From the NCBI RefSeq assembly GCF_015234135.1, contig NZ_JADGIK010000003.1:248001-312000 (forward strand): DNA of 64,000 nucleotides, read 5' to 3'. Below, in pieces: positions 7,634 through 17,400 of the stretch. A program made the translations under genes and the position numbers. The notes beneath the pieces are model-generated. The model did not search any database, was not told the origin of the DNA, and saw only the letters and a list, made by a program, of their open reading frames with translations. Numbering within the stretch: the stretch's first letter is position 1; the number at the start of each line of letters is the position of its first letter. This DNA comes from Faecalibacter rhinopitheci (GTDB taxonomy: Bacteria; Bacteroidota; Bacteroidia; Flavobacteriales; Weeksellaceae).

Positions 7634-9909
7634 TGCAAATGCAGACTTTTAGTTACGACAATAAGATCGTAAAGTATTTCGTTTATGCCACATTATTTTG
7701 GGCAGTTATGGCATTTTTCTTTGGAGTTTTAGTGGCGACATTGCTTTTCTTTCCAACATTACCAGAGATGATTTTTGGTAGTGATGATGCAACAGTAGGT
7801 GGATCAGGAGCAGGAATTCAAGGTCTTGTTAATTCTCAAGGGGTGCTAGGTTATGGTAGGCTACGTATGATACATACCACTTTTGCGATTTTCGCATTCG
7901 TTGGTAATAGTTTCTTCATGGGAGCGTACTATTCAATTCAAAGATTGTTAAAAACTAGAATGTACAGCGATGTTTTAAGCTGGACAATTTTCTGGGGATG
8001 GCAATTATTTATTGTATCGTCATTTGTAACATTCATTTTAGGTTTTAATACTTCTAAAGAGTATGCTGAACATGAATGGCCAATTGACATACTAATCGCA
8101 GTAGTTTGGGTTCTATTTGGAACACAGATGTTCTTAACTATTGCAAACCGTCGTGTACGTCACTTATACGTAGCGATTTGGTTTTTTATTGGTACTTGGG
8201 CTGGTATCACAATGTTACACATCTTTAATAACTTAGAGTTACCTGTAACATTCAGCTTATCATCGCCAAAATCTTATTCAGTTTATTCAGGAGTACAAGA
8301 TGCCTTAGTACAATGGTGGTATGGACACAATGCAGTAGCATTCTTCTTAACAACACCAATTCTAGGTTTAATGTATTACTACGTACCTAAAGCTGCTAAT
8401 AGACCTGTATTCTCATACAAGTTATCAATTATCCACTTTTGGTCTTTAATCTTTATTTATATTTGGGCAGGACCTCACCACTTACTATACACAGCGTTAC
8501 CAGGTTGGGCGCAAGCTGTAGGGACAGGTTTCTCAATTATGTTGATCGCTCCATCTTGGGGAGGTATGTTAAATGGTTTATTAACATTACGTGGATCATG
8601 GGATAAAGTTAGAGAAAATCCAGTATTAAAATTCTTCGTTGTAGCATTAACATGTTACGGTATGGCAACTTTCGAAGGGCCTTTATTAGCAACAAAAACA
8701 TTAAATAAAATTGGTCACTTTACTGACTGGGTTCCTGCTCACGTACACGTTGGTACGTTAGGATGGAACGGATTTATGGCGTTTGGTGTTGTTTATTATT
8801 TAGTACCTAAATTATTTAATACAAAATTAGCATCTAACAAGCTTGCAAATGCACACTTCTGGATTGGTACATTTGGTATTTTATTTTGGGTAATTCCAAT
8901 GTACGTTGCTGGTTGGACACAAGGTTTAATGTGGAAACAATTTGCAGAAGACGGAACTTTAGCATATGGTAACTTCTTACAAACAGTTACAATTTTAAAA
9001 CAATACTTATACCCATTACGTGCATTAGGAGGAACTTTCTATTTAATAGGAGCTATCTTAATGATTATTAACGTAATTAAAACAGTTAAACAAGGTTATT
9101 TTATTGCAAACGAAGAAGTATCTGCGCCTGCATTAGCACCTAAAACATCTGCTCGTGCTGAAGGTGAAACTGTTCATACTTGGATTGAGCGTATGCCAAT
9201 CGTATTAACAATTGGAGCTTTCTTAACATTAGCAATTGGTGGTTTAGTAGAAATTGTACCTACATTAACTGTAAAATCAAATATCCCTACTATTTCTAGT
9301 GTAAAACCTTACACTCCTTTAGAATTAGAAGGACGTGACTTATATATCCGTGAAGGATGTAATGCTTGTCACACGCAAATGGTTCGTCCATTCCGTGATG
9401 AAGTAAAACGTTACGGTGAATACTCTAAAGCTGGAGAATTTGTATATGATCACCCATTCTTATGGGGATCTAAACGTACAGGTCCAGATTTACACCGTGA
9501 AGGAGGTAAAAACCCAGATGCTTGGCATTATAAACATATGTGGAATCCACGTGAAACATCAGATGGATCTATCATGCCACGTTACCCTTGGTTAGCAGAA
9601 AACACATTAAAAGATGAGCTAACAAAGGATAAAATGAAAGCTATGGTTTCTTTAGGTGTTCCTTACGAACAAGAAGATTTTGATAGTATGAGAGTTTCTA
9701 TGGATCGTCAAGCCTTAGCAATTGAAACTAGTATCTTTAAAGATGCACCAGATTTAAAAGAATTCTGGACTGCTAAAGAAGCAGAGGCAAAAGCTGAAGG
9801 TAAAGAATTTGCGCCTTTACGTAAACGTGAAATTACAGCCCTAATTGCTTATTTACAGCGCTTAGGAACGGATATCAAAGCAGATCAAGTAGAAACAGCA
9901 AGTAATTAA
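7633..9909 (+). CDS. ccoNO: Fused cbb3 cytochrome c oxidase subunits I and II (CcoN-CcoO)
   Basis: Catalytic haem-copper oxidase of the high-affinity terminal respiratory complex in the inner membrane. Residues 1 to about 490 are CcoN with about 12 helices and conserved ligand segments RMIHTTFA, WWYGHNAVAFF, WAGPHHLLYTALPGW and HVHVGTLGW. A linker near residues 490-520 leads to one more helix and the CcoO domain with haem c motif CNACH (in REGCNACHTQMVRPF) and the Met ligand segment IMPRYPWL. Proteobacteria carry these as two genes; the single 758-residue fusion is the usual Bacteroidota form. ccoQ follows with a one-base overlap. Confidence 0.96.
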   Translation: MQMQTFSYDNKIVKYFVYATLFWAVMAFFFGVLVATLLFFPTLPEMIFGSDDATVGGSGAGIQGLVNSQGVLGYGRLRMIHTTFAIFAFVGNSFFMGAYYSIQRLLKTRMYSDVLSWTIFWGWQLFIVSSFVTFILGFNTSKEYAEHEWPIDILIAVVWVLFGTQMFLTIANRRVRHLYVAIWFFIGTWAGITMLHIFNNLELPVTFSLSSPKSYSVYSGVQDALVQWWYGHNAVAFFLTTPILGLMYYYVPKAANRPVFSYKLSIIHFWSLIFIYIWAGPHHLLYTALPGWAQAVGTGFSIMLIAPSWGGMLNGLLTLRGSWDKVRENPVLKFFVVALTCYGMATFEGPLLATKTLNKIGHFTDWVPAHVHVGTLGWNGFMAFGVVYYLVPKLFNTKLASNKLANAHFWIGTFGILFWVIPMYVAGWTQGLMWKQFAEDGTLAYGNFLQTVTILKQYLYPLRALGGTFYLIGAILMIINVIKTVKQGYFIANEEVSAPALAPKTSARAEGETVHTWIERMPIVLTIGAFLTLAIGGLVEIVPTLTVKSNIPTISSVKPYTPLELEGRDLYIREGCNACHTQMVRPFRDEVKRYGEYSKAGEFVYDHPFLWGSKRTGPDLHREGGKNPDAWHYKHMWNPRETSDGSIMPRYPWLAENTLKDELTKDKMKAMVSLGVPYEQEDFDSMRVSMDRQALAIETSIFKDAPDLKEFWTAKEAEAKAEGKEFAPLRKREITALIAYLQRLGTDIKADQVETASN

Positions 9910-10115
9910 TGTTAAAATATTACAAAGATTTTTTCTCTAATTATGAAAATGCAAGTTTAATACAAACTTTAATCCTTTTGGCTTTCATCATATTTTTTGT
10001 AGCATTATTCTACATTGTATGGAAGAAACCAAAAGGGTATTATAAAGAGCAGGAAAGTGCTGCTCTAGACATTGACGTAGAAGAGGAGGAAAATGAAAAA
10101 AATACTATAAAATGA
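9909..10115 (+). CDS. ccoQ: Cbb3 oxidase small subunit CcoQ
   Basis: 68-residue single-pass membrane protein with one helix (LIQTLILLAFIIFFVALFYI) followed by WKKPKGYY and a very acidic tail. It sits between ccoNO and ccoP, overlapping both (TAATG with ccoNO, four bases ATGA with ccoP), so identification rests on context, size and topology. CcoQ stabilises the oxidase complex in other bacteria. Confidence 0.85.
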   Translation: MLKYYKDFFSNYENASLIQTLILLAFIIFFVALFYIVWKKPKGYYKEQESAALDIDVEEEENEKNTIK

Positions 10116-11062
10116 GACAACGTACCCCGGCTTATATATTTATCCCATTAACAATGATCGCTGTTATTTTAGCGTTCACAATGGTAACGCCAGTTGATGT
10201 AGTTGCTGAACCAGGATTCAATGGAATGGTTAACAACTTAATTACTCATCTGTCACATGTAATTCAACAAGGAATAGTTTGGGCTGTTATTGCTATTGCT
10301 TTAGTAATGTTATTAATCATTAATGCATTAAACAGAGTAGTAGAAGCACAAAAGTTCAAACAATTAAGTGAAGAAGAAAAACAACAATATTTAGAAGATT
10401 CTAAAATTGGATTTTTTAATCGTCTATTTAGTAGTGCTTCTAAAAAGCAAACTGCTGAAGAAGAAGAAGCTATTATTATTGATCACGGATTCGATGGAAT
10501 TAAAGAGTTAGATAACGCTTTACCACAATGGTGGTTATCATTATTCTACTTTGGTGTAGTTTTTTGTATCACTTACGTATTATCTTATGCATTTACAGAT
10601 TTCGCTCATCCAGTTTCTGAATTTGAAGCTGAAATGGCTTACTTAGATGAAAGAGATATGAAGTGGGCAGAAGCTAACGATATTACTATCGAAGGTGCTG
10701 TTAATAAGTCTAACGATCCTGCAATTGTGGAAGAAGGTGGAAAAATCTTCAAACAAAATTGTGTACAATGTCACTTAGAAGGTGGACGTGGTGGTATTGG
10801 ACCAAACTTAACAGATGATTACTGGATCAATCATGAGCAAAACGATAGCTTATTCTTGAATATCTATGATATCGTTTACAATGGTGCTCCTCACAATCCT
10901 CAGATGAGACCTTTTGGACAACGTAAAGAATTATCTGGATTAGCGATTGAGAAAGTTGCATCTTACGTATATCACATCAATCAAGTTGAGAAATCTTTAA
11001 CTGAGGCAGATGGAGCTGCTGCTCCTCAAGGAGACTTAGTTGAAAAATGGAAACAAAAATAG
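10112..11062 (+). CDS. ccoP: Cbb3 oxidase subunit III (CcoP), mono-haem form
   Basis: Membrane-anchored cytochrome c of 316 residues that passes electrons to the catalytic subunit. Three hydrophobic segments are seen: one at the N-terminus, one near residue 55, and the conserved CcoP N-domain helix after LDNALPQWW near residue 145. The periplasmic domain carries one haem c motif, NCVQCH, with GGRGGIGPNL following. Typical proteobacterial CcoP has two CxxCH motifs; only one is visible here. Last gene before a strong terminator. Confidence 0.93.
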   Translation: MRQRTPAYIFIPLTMIAVILAFTMVTPVDVVAEPGFNGMVNNLITHLSHVIQQGIVWAVIAIALVMLLIINALNRVVEAQKFKQLSEEEKQQYLEDSKIGFFNRLFSSASKKQTAEEEEAIIIDHGFDGIKELDNALPQWWLSLFYFGVVFCITYVLSYAFTDFAHPVSEFEAEMAYLDERDMKWAEANDITIEGAVNKSNDPAIVEEGGKIFKQNCVQCHLEGGRGGIGPNLTDDYWINHEQNDSLFLNIYDIVYNGAPHNPQMRPFGQRKELSGLAIEKVASYVYHINQVEKSLTEADGAAAPQGDLVEKWKQK

Positions 11063-11090
11063 ATGTTGCTAAACAAATAAATATCATTAA

Positions 11091-11127
11091 CAAAGAGAGC
11101 TTATTATAAGCTCTCTTTGTTTTTTTA
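11091..11127 (+). terminator. Terminator after ccoP
   Basis: Thirteen-base perfect stem, CAAAGAGAGCTTA with TAAGCTCTCTTTG, loop of three, followed by a T run. It separates the structural oxidase operon from ccoG. Confidence 0.88.
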
Positions 11128-11130
11128 TCG

Positions 11131-11138
11131 TAAATTTG
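11131..11138 (+). promoter_or_regulatory. -7 box for ccoG
   Basis: TAAATTTG matches TAnnTTTG, 23 bases before the ATG at 11162 and immediately after the ccoP terminator. Confidence 0.5.
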
Positions 11139-11161
11139 TTATAAACACAATAGTTTGAAAA

Positions 11162-12643
11162 ATGAGTACATCAGAACAAGATAATAAAGATGAAATTCAA
11201 TTAGACGTATATTCCGATCCTCAAGATTTGATGACTGAAGATGTACGTAATTCTATTGGAACAATGGAGAAATCCGGAAAAAGAAAATGGATTTATCCTA
11301 GAAAGCCAAAAGGAAATTATACTACAAAACGAACGTATGTTAGTTATATTTTATTAGCTATTTTATTTATCACACCCTTTATTACTTTACCAAATGGTAA
11401 TCCAATTTTAAAGTTTGATGTTTTAAGTAGAGAATTTATTATTCTAGGTTATCCCTTTTTCACATCAGATTTTTTCTTACTAGCCATAGGAGGTATAGCA
11501 ACATTTATATTTATTATTCTTTTTACAATGGCCTACGGAAGGTTATTTTGTGGATGGGTATGTCCGCAAACTATTTTCTTAGAAATGGTATTTAGAAGGA
11601 TAGAATATGCTATTGAAGGTGATAGAGCTAAACAGATGCGTTTAGATAGACAAGAATGGGATGAAGAAAAAATAAGAAAGAAATTACTTAAATGGTCAAT
11701 TTTTGCACTTATATCATTTTTTATTTCAAACGTTTTTTTAGCTTATATAGTTGGTAAAGAAACTTTGATCGAATTAGTGAAAAATGGGCCAATCGAAAAT
11801 TTCAGTACATTTTTTACACTTATTTTATTTACACTTGTCTTCTATTTTATATTTGCTTGGTTTCGTGAACAAGCATGTACATTGGTATGTCCTTACGGTA
11901 GAATGCAAGGGGTATTAATAGATTCACAAACCATAAGTGTAAGTTATGATTATAAAAGAGGAGAAAGAACTGCTGGTCGTGCTCCTTTCAAGAAGAATGA
12001 AGATCGTAAAGCCGTAGGTAAAGGAGATTGTATAGAGTGTGGACAATGTGTTGCAGTATGTCCTACAGGTATTGATATTAGAAATGGTATACAACTAGAA
12101 TGTGTGAACTGTACTGCTTGTATAGATGCTTGTGATGAAGTAATGCTAAAAGTTGGTTTACCTACAGGACTTATACGCTATGCTTCTGAAGATAATATTA
12201 AAAATGGTGAGAAATTTAAATTCACTAAGCGTCTTGGCTTTTTTACTTTTGCTTTAGTTGCTCTTATTGGTGTAATGTCAGCCTTTATGTTTAATCGATC
12301 AGATGTTGAATCTAAATTTTTAAAAGTACCAGGGTCTGGATTTACAACACAAGGAGAATACTATGTTAATCAGTTTGAATATACATTGTATAATAAAACG
12401 ACAGAAGATCAATTCGTGAAAATCAAATTATTATCTCATAAGAATACTAAAATTGAAATGTTTGCTGGGGATAATAATTTAGCGTTAAATAAAGGTGAAA
12501 TTATTCAAGGAAAATTCTATATCAAAATTCCTAAAAATGAAGTGAAATCTTACAAAGAATTAATTGTTGTAGGGTTAGTAAACGAAAAAGGAAAAGTAAT
12601 TGATAAATATAAAACAAGTTTCTCTTCACCATATAAATATTAA
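11162..12643 (+). CDS. ccoG: Cbb3 oxidase accessory protein CcoG (FixG/RdxA)
   Basis: Polytopic membrane Fe-S protein of 493 residues; in other bacteria CcoG reduces copper during cbb3 assembly. The N-terminal helices include the NapH-like segment GRLFCGWVCPQTIF and a second ACTLVCPYGRMQG. A dicluster ferredoxin domain follows near residues 285-330 with CIECGQC..VCP and CVNCTACIDAC. A further helix near residue 360 leads to the periplasmic FixG C-terminal Ig-like domain. fixH starts four bases after the stop. Confidence 0.94.
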   Translation: MSTSEQDNKDEIQLDVYSDPQDLMTEDVRNSIGTMEKSGKRKWIYPRKPKGNYTTKRTYVSYILLAILFITPFITLPNGNPILKFDVLSREFIILGYPFFTSDFFLLAIGGIATFIFIILFTMAYGRLFCGWVCPQTIFLEMVFRRIEYAIEGDRAKQMRLDRQEWDEEKIRKKLLKWSIFALISFFISNVFLAYIVGKETLIELVKNGPIENFSTFFTLILFTLVFYFIFAWFREQACTLVCPYGRMQGVLIDSQTISVSYDYKRGERTAGRAPFKKNEDRKAVGKGDCIECGQCVAVCPTGIDIRNGIQLECVNCTACIDACDEVMLKVGLPTGLIRYASEDNIKNGEKFKFTKRLGFFTFALVALIGVMSAFMFNRSDVESKFLKVPGSGFTTQGEYYVNQFEYTLYNKTTEDQFVKIKLLSHKNTKIEMFAGDNNLALNKGEIIQGKFYIKIPKNEVKSYKELIVVGLVNEKGKVIDKYKTSFSSPYKY

Positions 12644-12646
12644 ATT

Positions 12647-13090
12647 ATGAAATTAAATTGGGGGCATTATATTGCCATAGCATTAGGATGTTTTATGATT
12701 TTTATCTTATCACTGTTGTTTTCTTCAGGAGATTCTGGTCATGCAATGGTAACAGAAGATTATTACGAAAAGGAACTATACTTTCAAGATGAAATTAATT
12801 CTGAAAAAAATGCCAATGCGTTAGCTGAAAAGCCTGAAATTAATATACAAGCTAATGGTTTTGTTTTAACTTTTCCAGAGGCCTTAAAGGATTCTAAAGG
12901 TGAAGTATATTTGATGCGAAATAATAATGAATTACAAGATGTTCGTTTACCGCTAAAAATTGATAGTAAAGGAAGAATGCTTATCTCATCTGCTAAGTTA
13001 GTAGAAGGAGAGTATGAATTGTTTCTAAAATTTAAAAATCAAGATCAAGATTATCTGATTAAAAAATCCATTAAATGGATTTCACAATAA
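12647..13090 (+). CDS. fixH: FixH family protein
   Basis: 147-residue protein with one N-terminal membrane helix (HYIAIALGCFMIFILSLLF) and the family segment VTEDYYEKELYFQDEI, followed by a beta-rich extracytoplasmic domain. FixH belongs to the fixGHIS set required for cbb3 assembly; its exact action is unclear. It lies between ccoG and the SafE-type gene, overlapping the latter by 16 bases, which implies co-translation. Confidence 0.88.
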   Translation: MKLNWGHYIAIALGCFMIFILSLLFSSGDSGHAMVTEDYYEKELYFQDEINSEKNANALAEKPEINIQANGFVLTFPEALKDSKGEVYLMRNNNELQDVRLPLKIDSKGRMLISSAKLVEGEYELFLKFKNQDQDYLIKKSIKWISQ

Positions 13091-13791
13091 TAATATTAGC
13101 TTTAACAATAGGACTTACTTCATCTCTACACTGTGTAGGGATGTGTGGTCCTATTGCTTTATCATTAGGTTTGAATGCTGAAAATAGACTTAAGTTTTCA
13201 ATACGTAATCTTACCTATCAACTAGGTCGTGTAACGACTTATACAATACTCGGGGCGTTTTTAGGAATTATAGGCGAATCATTTTCATTCGCTGGTTTAC
13301 AAAACTTTTTGAGTATAGGAATCGGAATTTTAATGATTGTTATGGTCATGATTCCTAAATTCTACGAAAATGGTGCAACTTCATTAAAGCCTATCAATTT
13401 TATTATGATAAGAGTAAAAATGATGTTAGGAAAACACCTTATAAAAAAAGATTCTTCGTCTCTTTACATAATAGGAATCTTAAATGGACTTTTACCATGT
13501 GGAGCTGTTTATGCAACATTAACTGCTGCTGTAGCTATGGGATCTATATTTAAAAGTGCAACATTTATGTTTTTCTTCGGGTTGGGGACATTACCATTAA
13601 TGTTTGCAACACTATTGTTTGGTAACTTCTTATCTGCCAAACAGAGACAAAATATCCTTAAAATTTTACCAATTATTACTCTAATATTAGGCGTCTTATT
13701 TATTCTAAGAGGTCTTGAATTGAATATTCCATTTATATCACCATCATCCGAAGCTCTTCAATTAAACGGGATGGAAGATCACTCTATGTAA
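13075..13791 (+). CDS. Sulfite exporter TauE/SafE-type membrane protein of the cbb3 cluster
   Basis: 238-residue polytopic membrane protein with about six helices. The start TSSLHCVGMCGPIALSLG carries the HC.GMCGP motif typical of the DsbD/SafE-like proteins found beside fixGHIS genes, and a second NGLLPCGAVYATLTAA matches the repeat half. By context it probably takes part in metal or thiol handling for cytochrome oxidase biogenesis; sulfite export is only the family name. Its start overlaps fixH. It is the last gene of this operon. Confidence 0.85.
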   Translation: MDFTIIILALTIGLTSSLHCVGMCGPIALSLGLNAENRLKFSIRNLTYQLGRVTTYTILGAFLGIIGESFSFAGLQNFLSIGIGILMIVMVMIPKFYENGATSLKPINFIMIRVKMMLGKHLIKKDSSSLYIIGILNGLLPCGAVYATLTAAVAMGSIFKSATFMFFFGLGTLPLMFATLLFGNFLSAKQRQNILKILPIITLILGVLFILRGLELNIPFISPSSEALQLNGMEDHSM

Positions 13792-13793
13792 AT

Positions 13794-13829
13794 CTTAAAC
13801 ATTAACTAAAAAAAAGTTAATATGTTTAA
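13794..13829. terminator. Weak hairpin after the SafE-type gene
   Basis: TTAAACATTAACT can pair with AGTTAATATGTTTAA with a 2-base bulge and an A-rich loop. The T run is poor, so it is a doubtful terminator. Confidence 0.35.
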
Positions 13830-13837
13830 ATAAATTG

Positions 13838-13845
13838 TATTTTTG
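13838..13845 (+). promoter_or_regulatory. -7 box for ruvA-sprA
   Basis: TATTTTTG matches TAnnTTTG, 41 bases before the ruvA ATG. Confidence 0.45.
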
Positions 13846-13886
13846 ACTTTGTTGTAAAAAACTTAATAAGAATATAATACATAGAA

Positions 13887-14468
13887 ATGATAACACAATT
13901 AAGAGGAAAGTTAGTAGAAGTTAATCCTACTAATGCTGTAATAGATTGTAATGGAGTTGGATATTGGGTTAATATTTCTTTAAATACATATTCAGCCTTA
14001 GAGTTAGAAGAATTAATCACACTTTACACACAGTTAATTGTTAGAGAAGATGCGCATATACTTTATGGTTTTGCTACAAAATCTGAACGCGAAATTTTCT
14101 TAAAATTAATCAGCGTTAATGGCGTTGGTCCAGCTTCTGGTATGATGATGATATCAACATTATCTGCGCAAGAAATTGCAAATGCAATTGCAAATGATCA
14201 AGTTGGAGTACTACAAAGTGTAAAAGGTATTGGAGCTAAAACTGCACAAAGAATCATCATTGATTTGAAAGATAAATTAGATCCAACTTTAATTCTTAAT
14301 GTTAATTCAGGGCCAGACAAAAATAAATCTAAAAATGAAGCGTTATCTGCTTTAGAAGTTTTAGGAATTCCTAAAAAATCAGCAGAAAAAGTAATGGATA
14401 AGATTCTTTCTACTTTTCCAGATGCTGATGTGGAATTTTTAGTTAAAGAAACCTTGAAGAAAATTTAA
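13887..14468 (+). CDS. ruvA: Holliday junction branch migration protein RuvA
   Basis: 193-residue DNA-binding subunit of the RuvAB complex. The OB-fold start MITQLRGKLVEV is followed by helix-hairpin-helix segments around VNGVGPASGMMM and VKGIGAKTAQRIIIDLKDKL, and the C-terminal domain III that contacts RuvB. The stop overlaps the start of sprA (TAATG), so the two are probably co-translated; ruvA next to sprA is an arrangement I know from flavobacteria. Confidence 0.95.
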   Translation: MITQLRGKLVEVNPTNAVIDCNGVGYWVNISLNTYSALELEELITLYTQLIVREDAHILYGFATKSEREIFLKLISVNGVGPASGMMMISTLSAQEIANAIANDQVGVLQSVKGIGAKTAQRIIIDLKDKLDPTLILNVNSGPDKNKSKNEALSALEVLGIPKKSAEKVMDKILSTFPDADVEFLVKETLKKI

Positions 14469-17400
14469 TGAAGTTAGATCGAAAGAAAAAGTCTAATCAG
14501 TATCGTAAATCTACGATTGCATCGTTGTGCCTATTATTTGCGATAGGGGCATCTACAACTGCAATTGCACAAGACGCTACTGATACCATCAAATTTCCTA
14601 TTCGCAACCAAACCGGAGGATTATTTTTAGACAACCAAATTACTTATGAGATAACGTATGATCCTATTTTTATGCAATACAGTATTGTACCTAAAATTGG
14701 AAATACATTAGCTGGTGATCCAATTATTTTGTCTCGAAAAGAATATTTAGAATTGGTTCAGAACGAGGATATGAATTCATATTATCGTACAAAGTCAAGA
14801 ACGAATGATCAATATTATCGAGAACAACAATTCGGAGATAAAGTAAAAGACAAAGAAGGTAGTATTTTACCTAGTTTCAAAGTAAAATCAAAAGCTTTTG
14901 AAACAATATTTGGTGGGTCAGAAATAAAATTAATTCCTCAAGGATATGCAAATTTAGATTTAGGCGTTTATCTTCAAAAGATCGACAACCCATTATTATT
15001 ACCCCAAAATAGACAAACCCTAACTATGGATTTGCAACAGCGTATGCAAATGAGTGTTTTGGGTAAAGTCGGGGAAAATTTACAATTAAAAGTTAACTAC
15101 GATACTCAAGCTGGTTTTGGTTTTGAAAACCAAATGAAATTACAGTGGAGAAAAGCACTAGGGAATAAGTTAGATCCATTCGGTGGAGAAGATGATATTC
15201 TTCAAAACATCGAAGTTGGTAATATAAGTATGCCCCTAAGTACTTCATTAATTAGTGGAGCACAATCTCTTTTTGGAGTGCGTGCAGACATGCGTTTTGG
15301 GCGTACAAATGTAACAACTGTATTTTCTGAACAACGTTCTGAAGCGAGAAATATTAGTGTGCAAGGAGGAGGAGTGATGTCCAATTTTAAGATTCCTGCA
15401 GAAAAATATGAATACAATCGACACTTTTTTGTAGGTCATTATTTTCGTGACCAATATGATCGTGCATTAGCCAACTATCCAACCATAAATAGTAAAATTA
15501 ATATTACTAGAATGGAGGTTTGGAAAGTGGATAGATCAGGAGGAAATCAGGAAAATAGACGTTCTATTATTGCCATTCGTGACGTTGGTGAAAATGGAAA
15601 TACCTACCCAGATCGTGATAATGATCAATTATATAACTCGATTAATAGTATCGGGAATATTCGTAATCTTAGTACAGCTAGAACTGTATTAAATGGATAT
15701 GCTAGTGGTAATGAAACTTTCAGAGATGGAGAGCATTATTTAGTTAATGAAAATGTTAGAAAATTAGATCCTTCTGAATTTTCATTTGATGCTCAATTGG
15801 GATATATTACATTAAATTCTCCCTTAGTAGATGGGGAAGATTTACTAGCTGTATCTTTTCAGTATACTTTAAGTGATAATCCAACTAAGGTGTATAAAGT
15901 TGGGGAAATGTCGGATGAATATGATAAGACATTAATTACAAAATTAGTAAAGCCAAATTCAGCGGTAAATTTAGCGTCTCCAATGTGGGATTTGATGATG
16001 AAGAATATTTATTCATTAGAAGCTTATGGAGTAGATCCACAAGATTTTACAATGAATGTAACCTTCAAGGATAATTCAGAAAATTCTTCAGGAACTATAA
16101 ACTATTTACCTAATACACCAACAGATAATCGTCCATTAATTCAGGTTCTGAATATGGATAGATTAAATCAGAATGGTCAACCAAGTGAGGATCCAAATGG
16201 AAATACAGGAGATGGTATTTTCGATTTTGTGCCTGGTATTACAATTGACACTCAGCGAGGATCAATTATTTTCACGTCAGTAGAACCTTTTGGTTCTTAT
16301 TTGAACAGAAAATTACAAGGTCAAAATCCAGAATATGTATTTAATGAAATTTACCGTAAGCTTCCGAATGTATTAACTGCAGAGAAGTTAGCTAATCGTT
16401 ACCATTTAGAAGGTCGTTACAAAGGTACTGTAGGAGATGGAATTTCACTAGGCGCATTTAATGTTCCACAAGGTTCGGTAAAGGTTACTGCAAATGGGGT
16501 CACATTAGTTGAAGGAGCAGACTATACGGTAGATTATCAATTAGGACGTGTAAAAATATTAAATGAACAATTAAAAAATTCTGGAACACCAATTAATATA
16601 AGCCTAGAAAATCAATCTACATTTAATCTTCAGAAAAAACGTTTCATGGGAGTTAATGTGGAACATAGATTTTCTGATAAATTTATGGTTGGTGGTACAA
16701 TAATTAATTACCAAGAAAGACCGATTACTCAAAAAACTCAATTTGGCTCTGAGCCTGTAAACAATACAGTTTTTGGTGTTAATACGCAATATAATTCACA
16801 ATCAGAATTCTTAACTCGTATTACAAATAAAATTCCTGGAATTAAAACAGACGAAGTTTCGAATATCAATTTCCAAGCAGAAGGGGCTTATTTATTACCA
16901 GGAATTAATAAAACAACAAGTGGATTTTCTTACATAGATGATTTTGAAGATGCACAATCTCGAATCAATTTATTAGATGTAGCCTCATGGAAATTTGGTT
17001 CTACTCCAGGACGTCCTGCAGGTTATAACCAGCAAAGTTTCCACCCTTATTTCCCGAACGGAACTGCAGACAATAGTTTAACGTACAATAATGGACGTAA
17101 AATGATGTCGTGGTATTCGATAGATCCTAGATTCTATGGATTAGGAGGAAGTTCTCCAGTTTCTGATGCTGCAATTTCTAACCATAAATCTCGTCGAGTA
17201 TTATTACGTGAACTTTTTGATCAGCGTGATGTTATGGCAGGTACCAACTCTTATATTAATACAATGGATATTACATTTTATCCAGAAGAAAGAGGTGCTT
17301 ATAACGTAAATCCAAATGCCAATGATACAAAATCATGGGCAGCTATGATGCGACCAATTAATGTTTCTAACTTCCGTGATTCTAATGTGGAATATATTGA

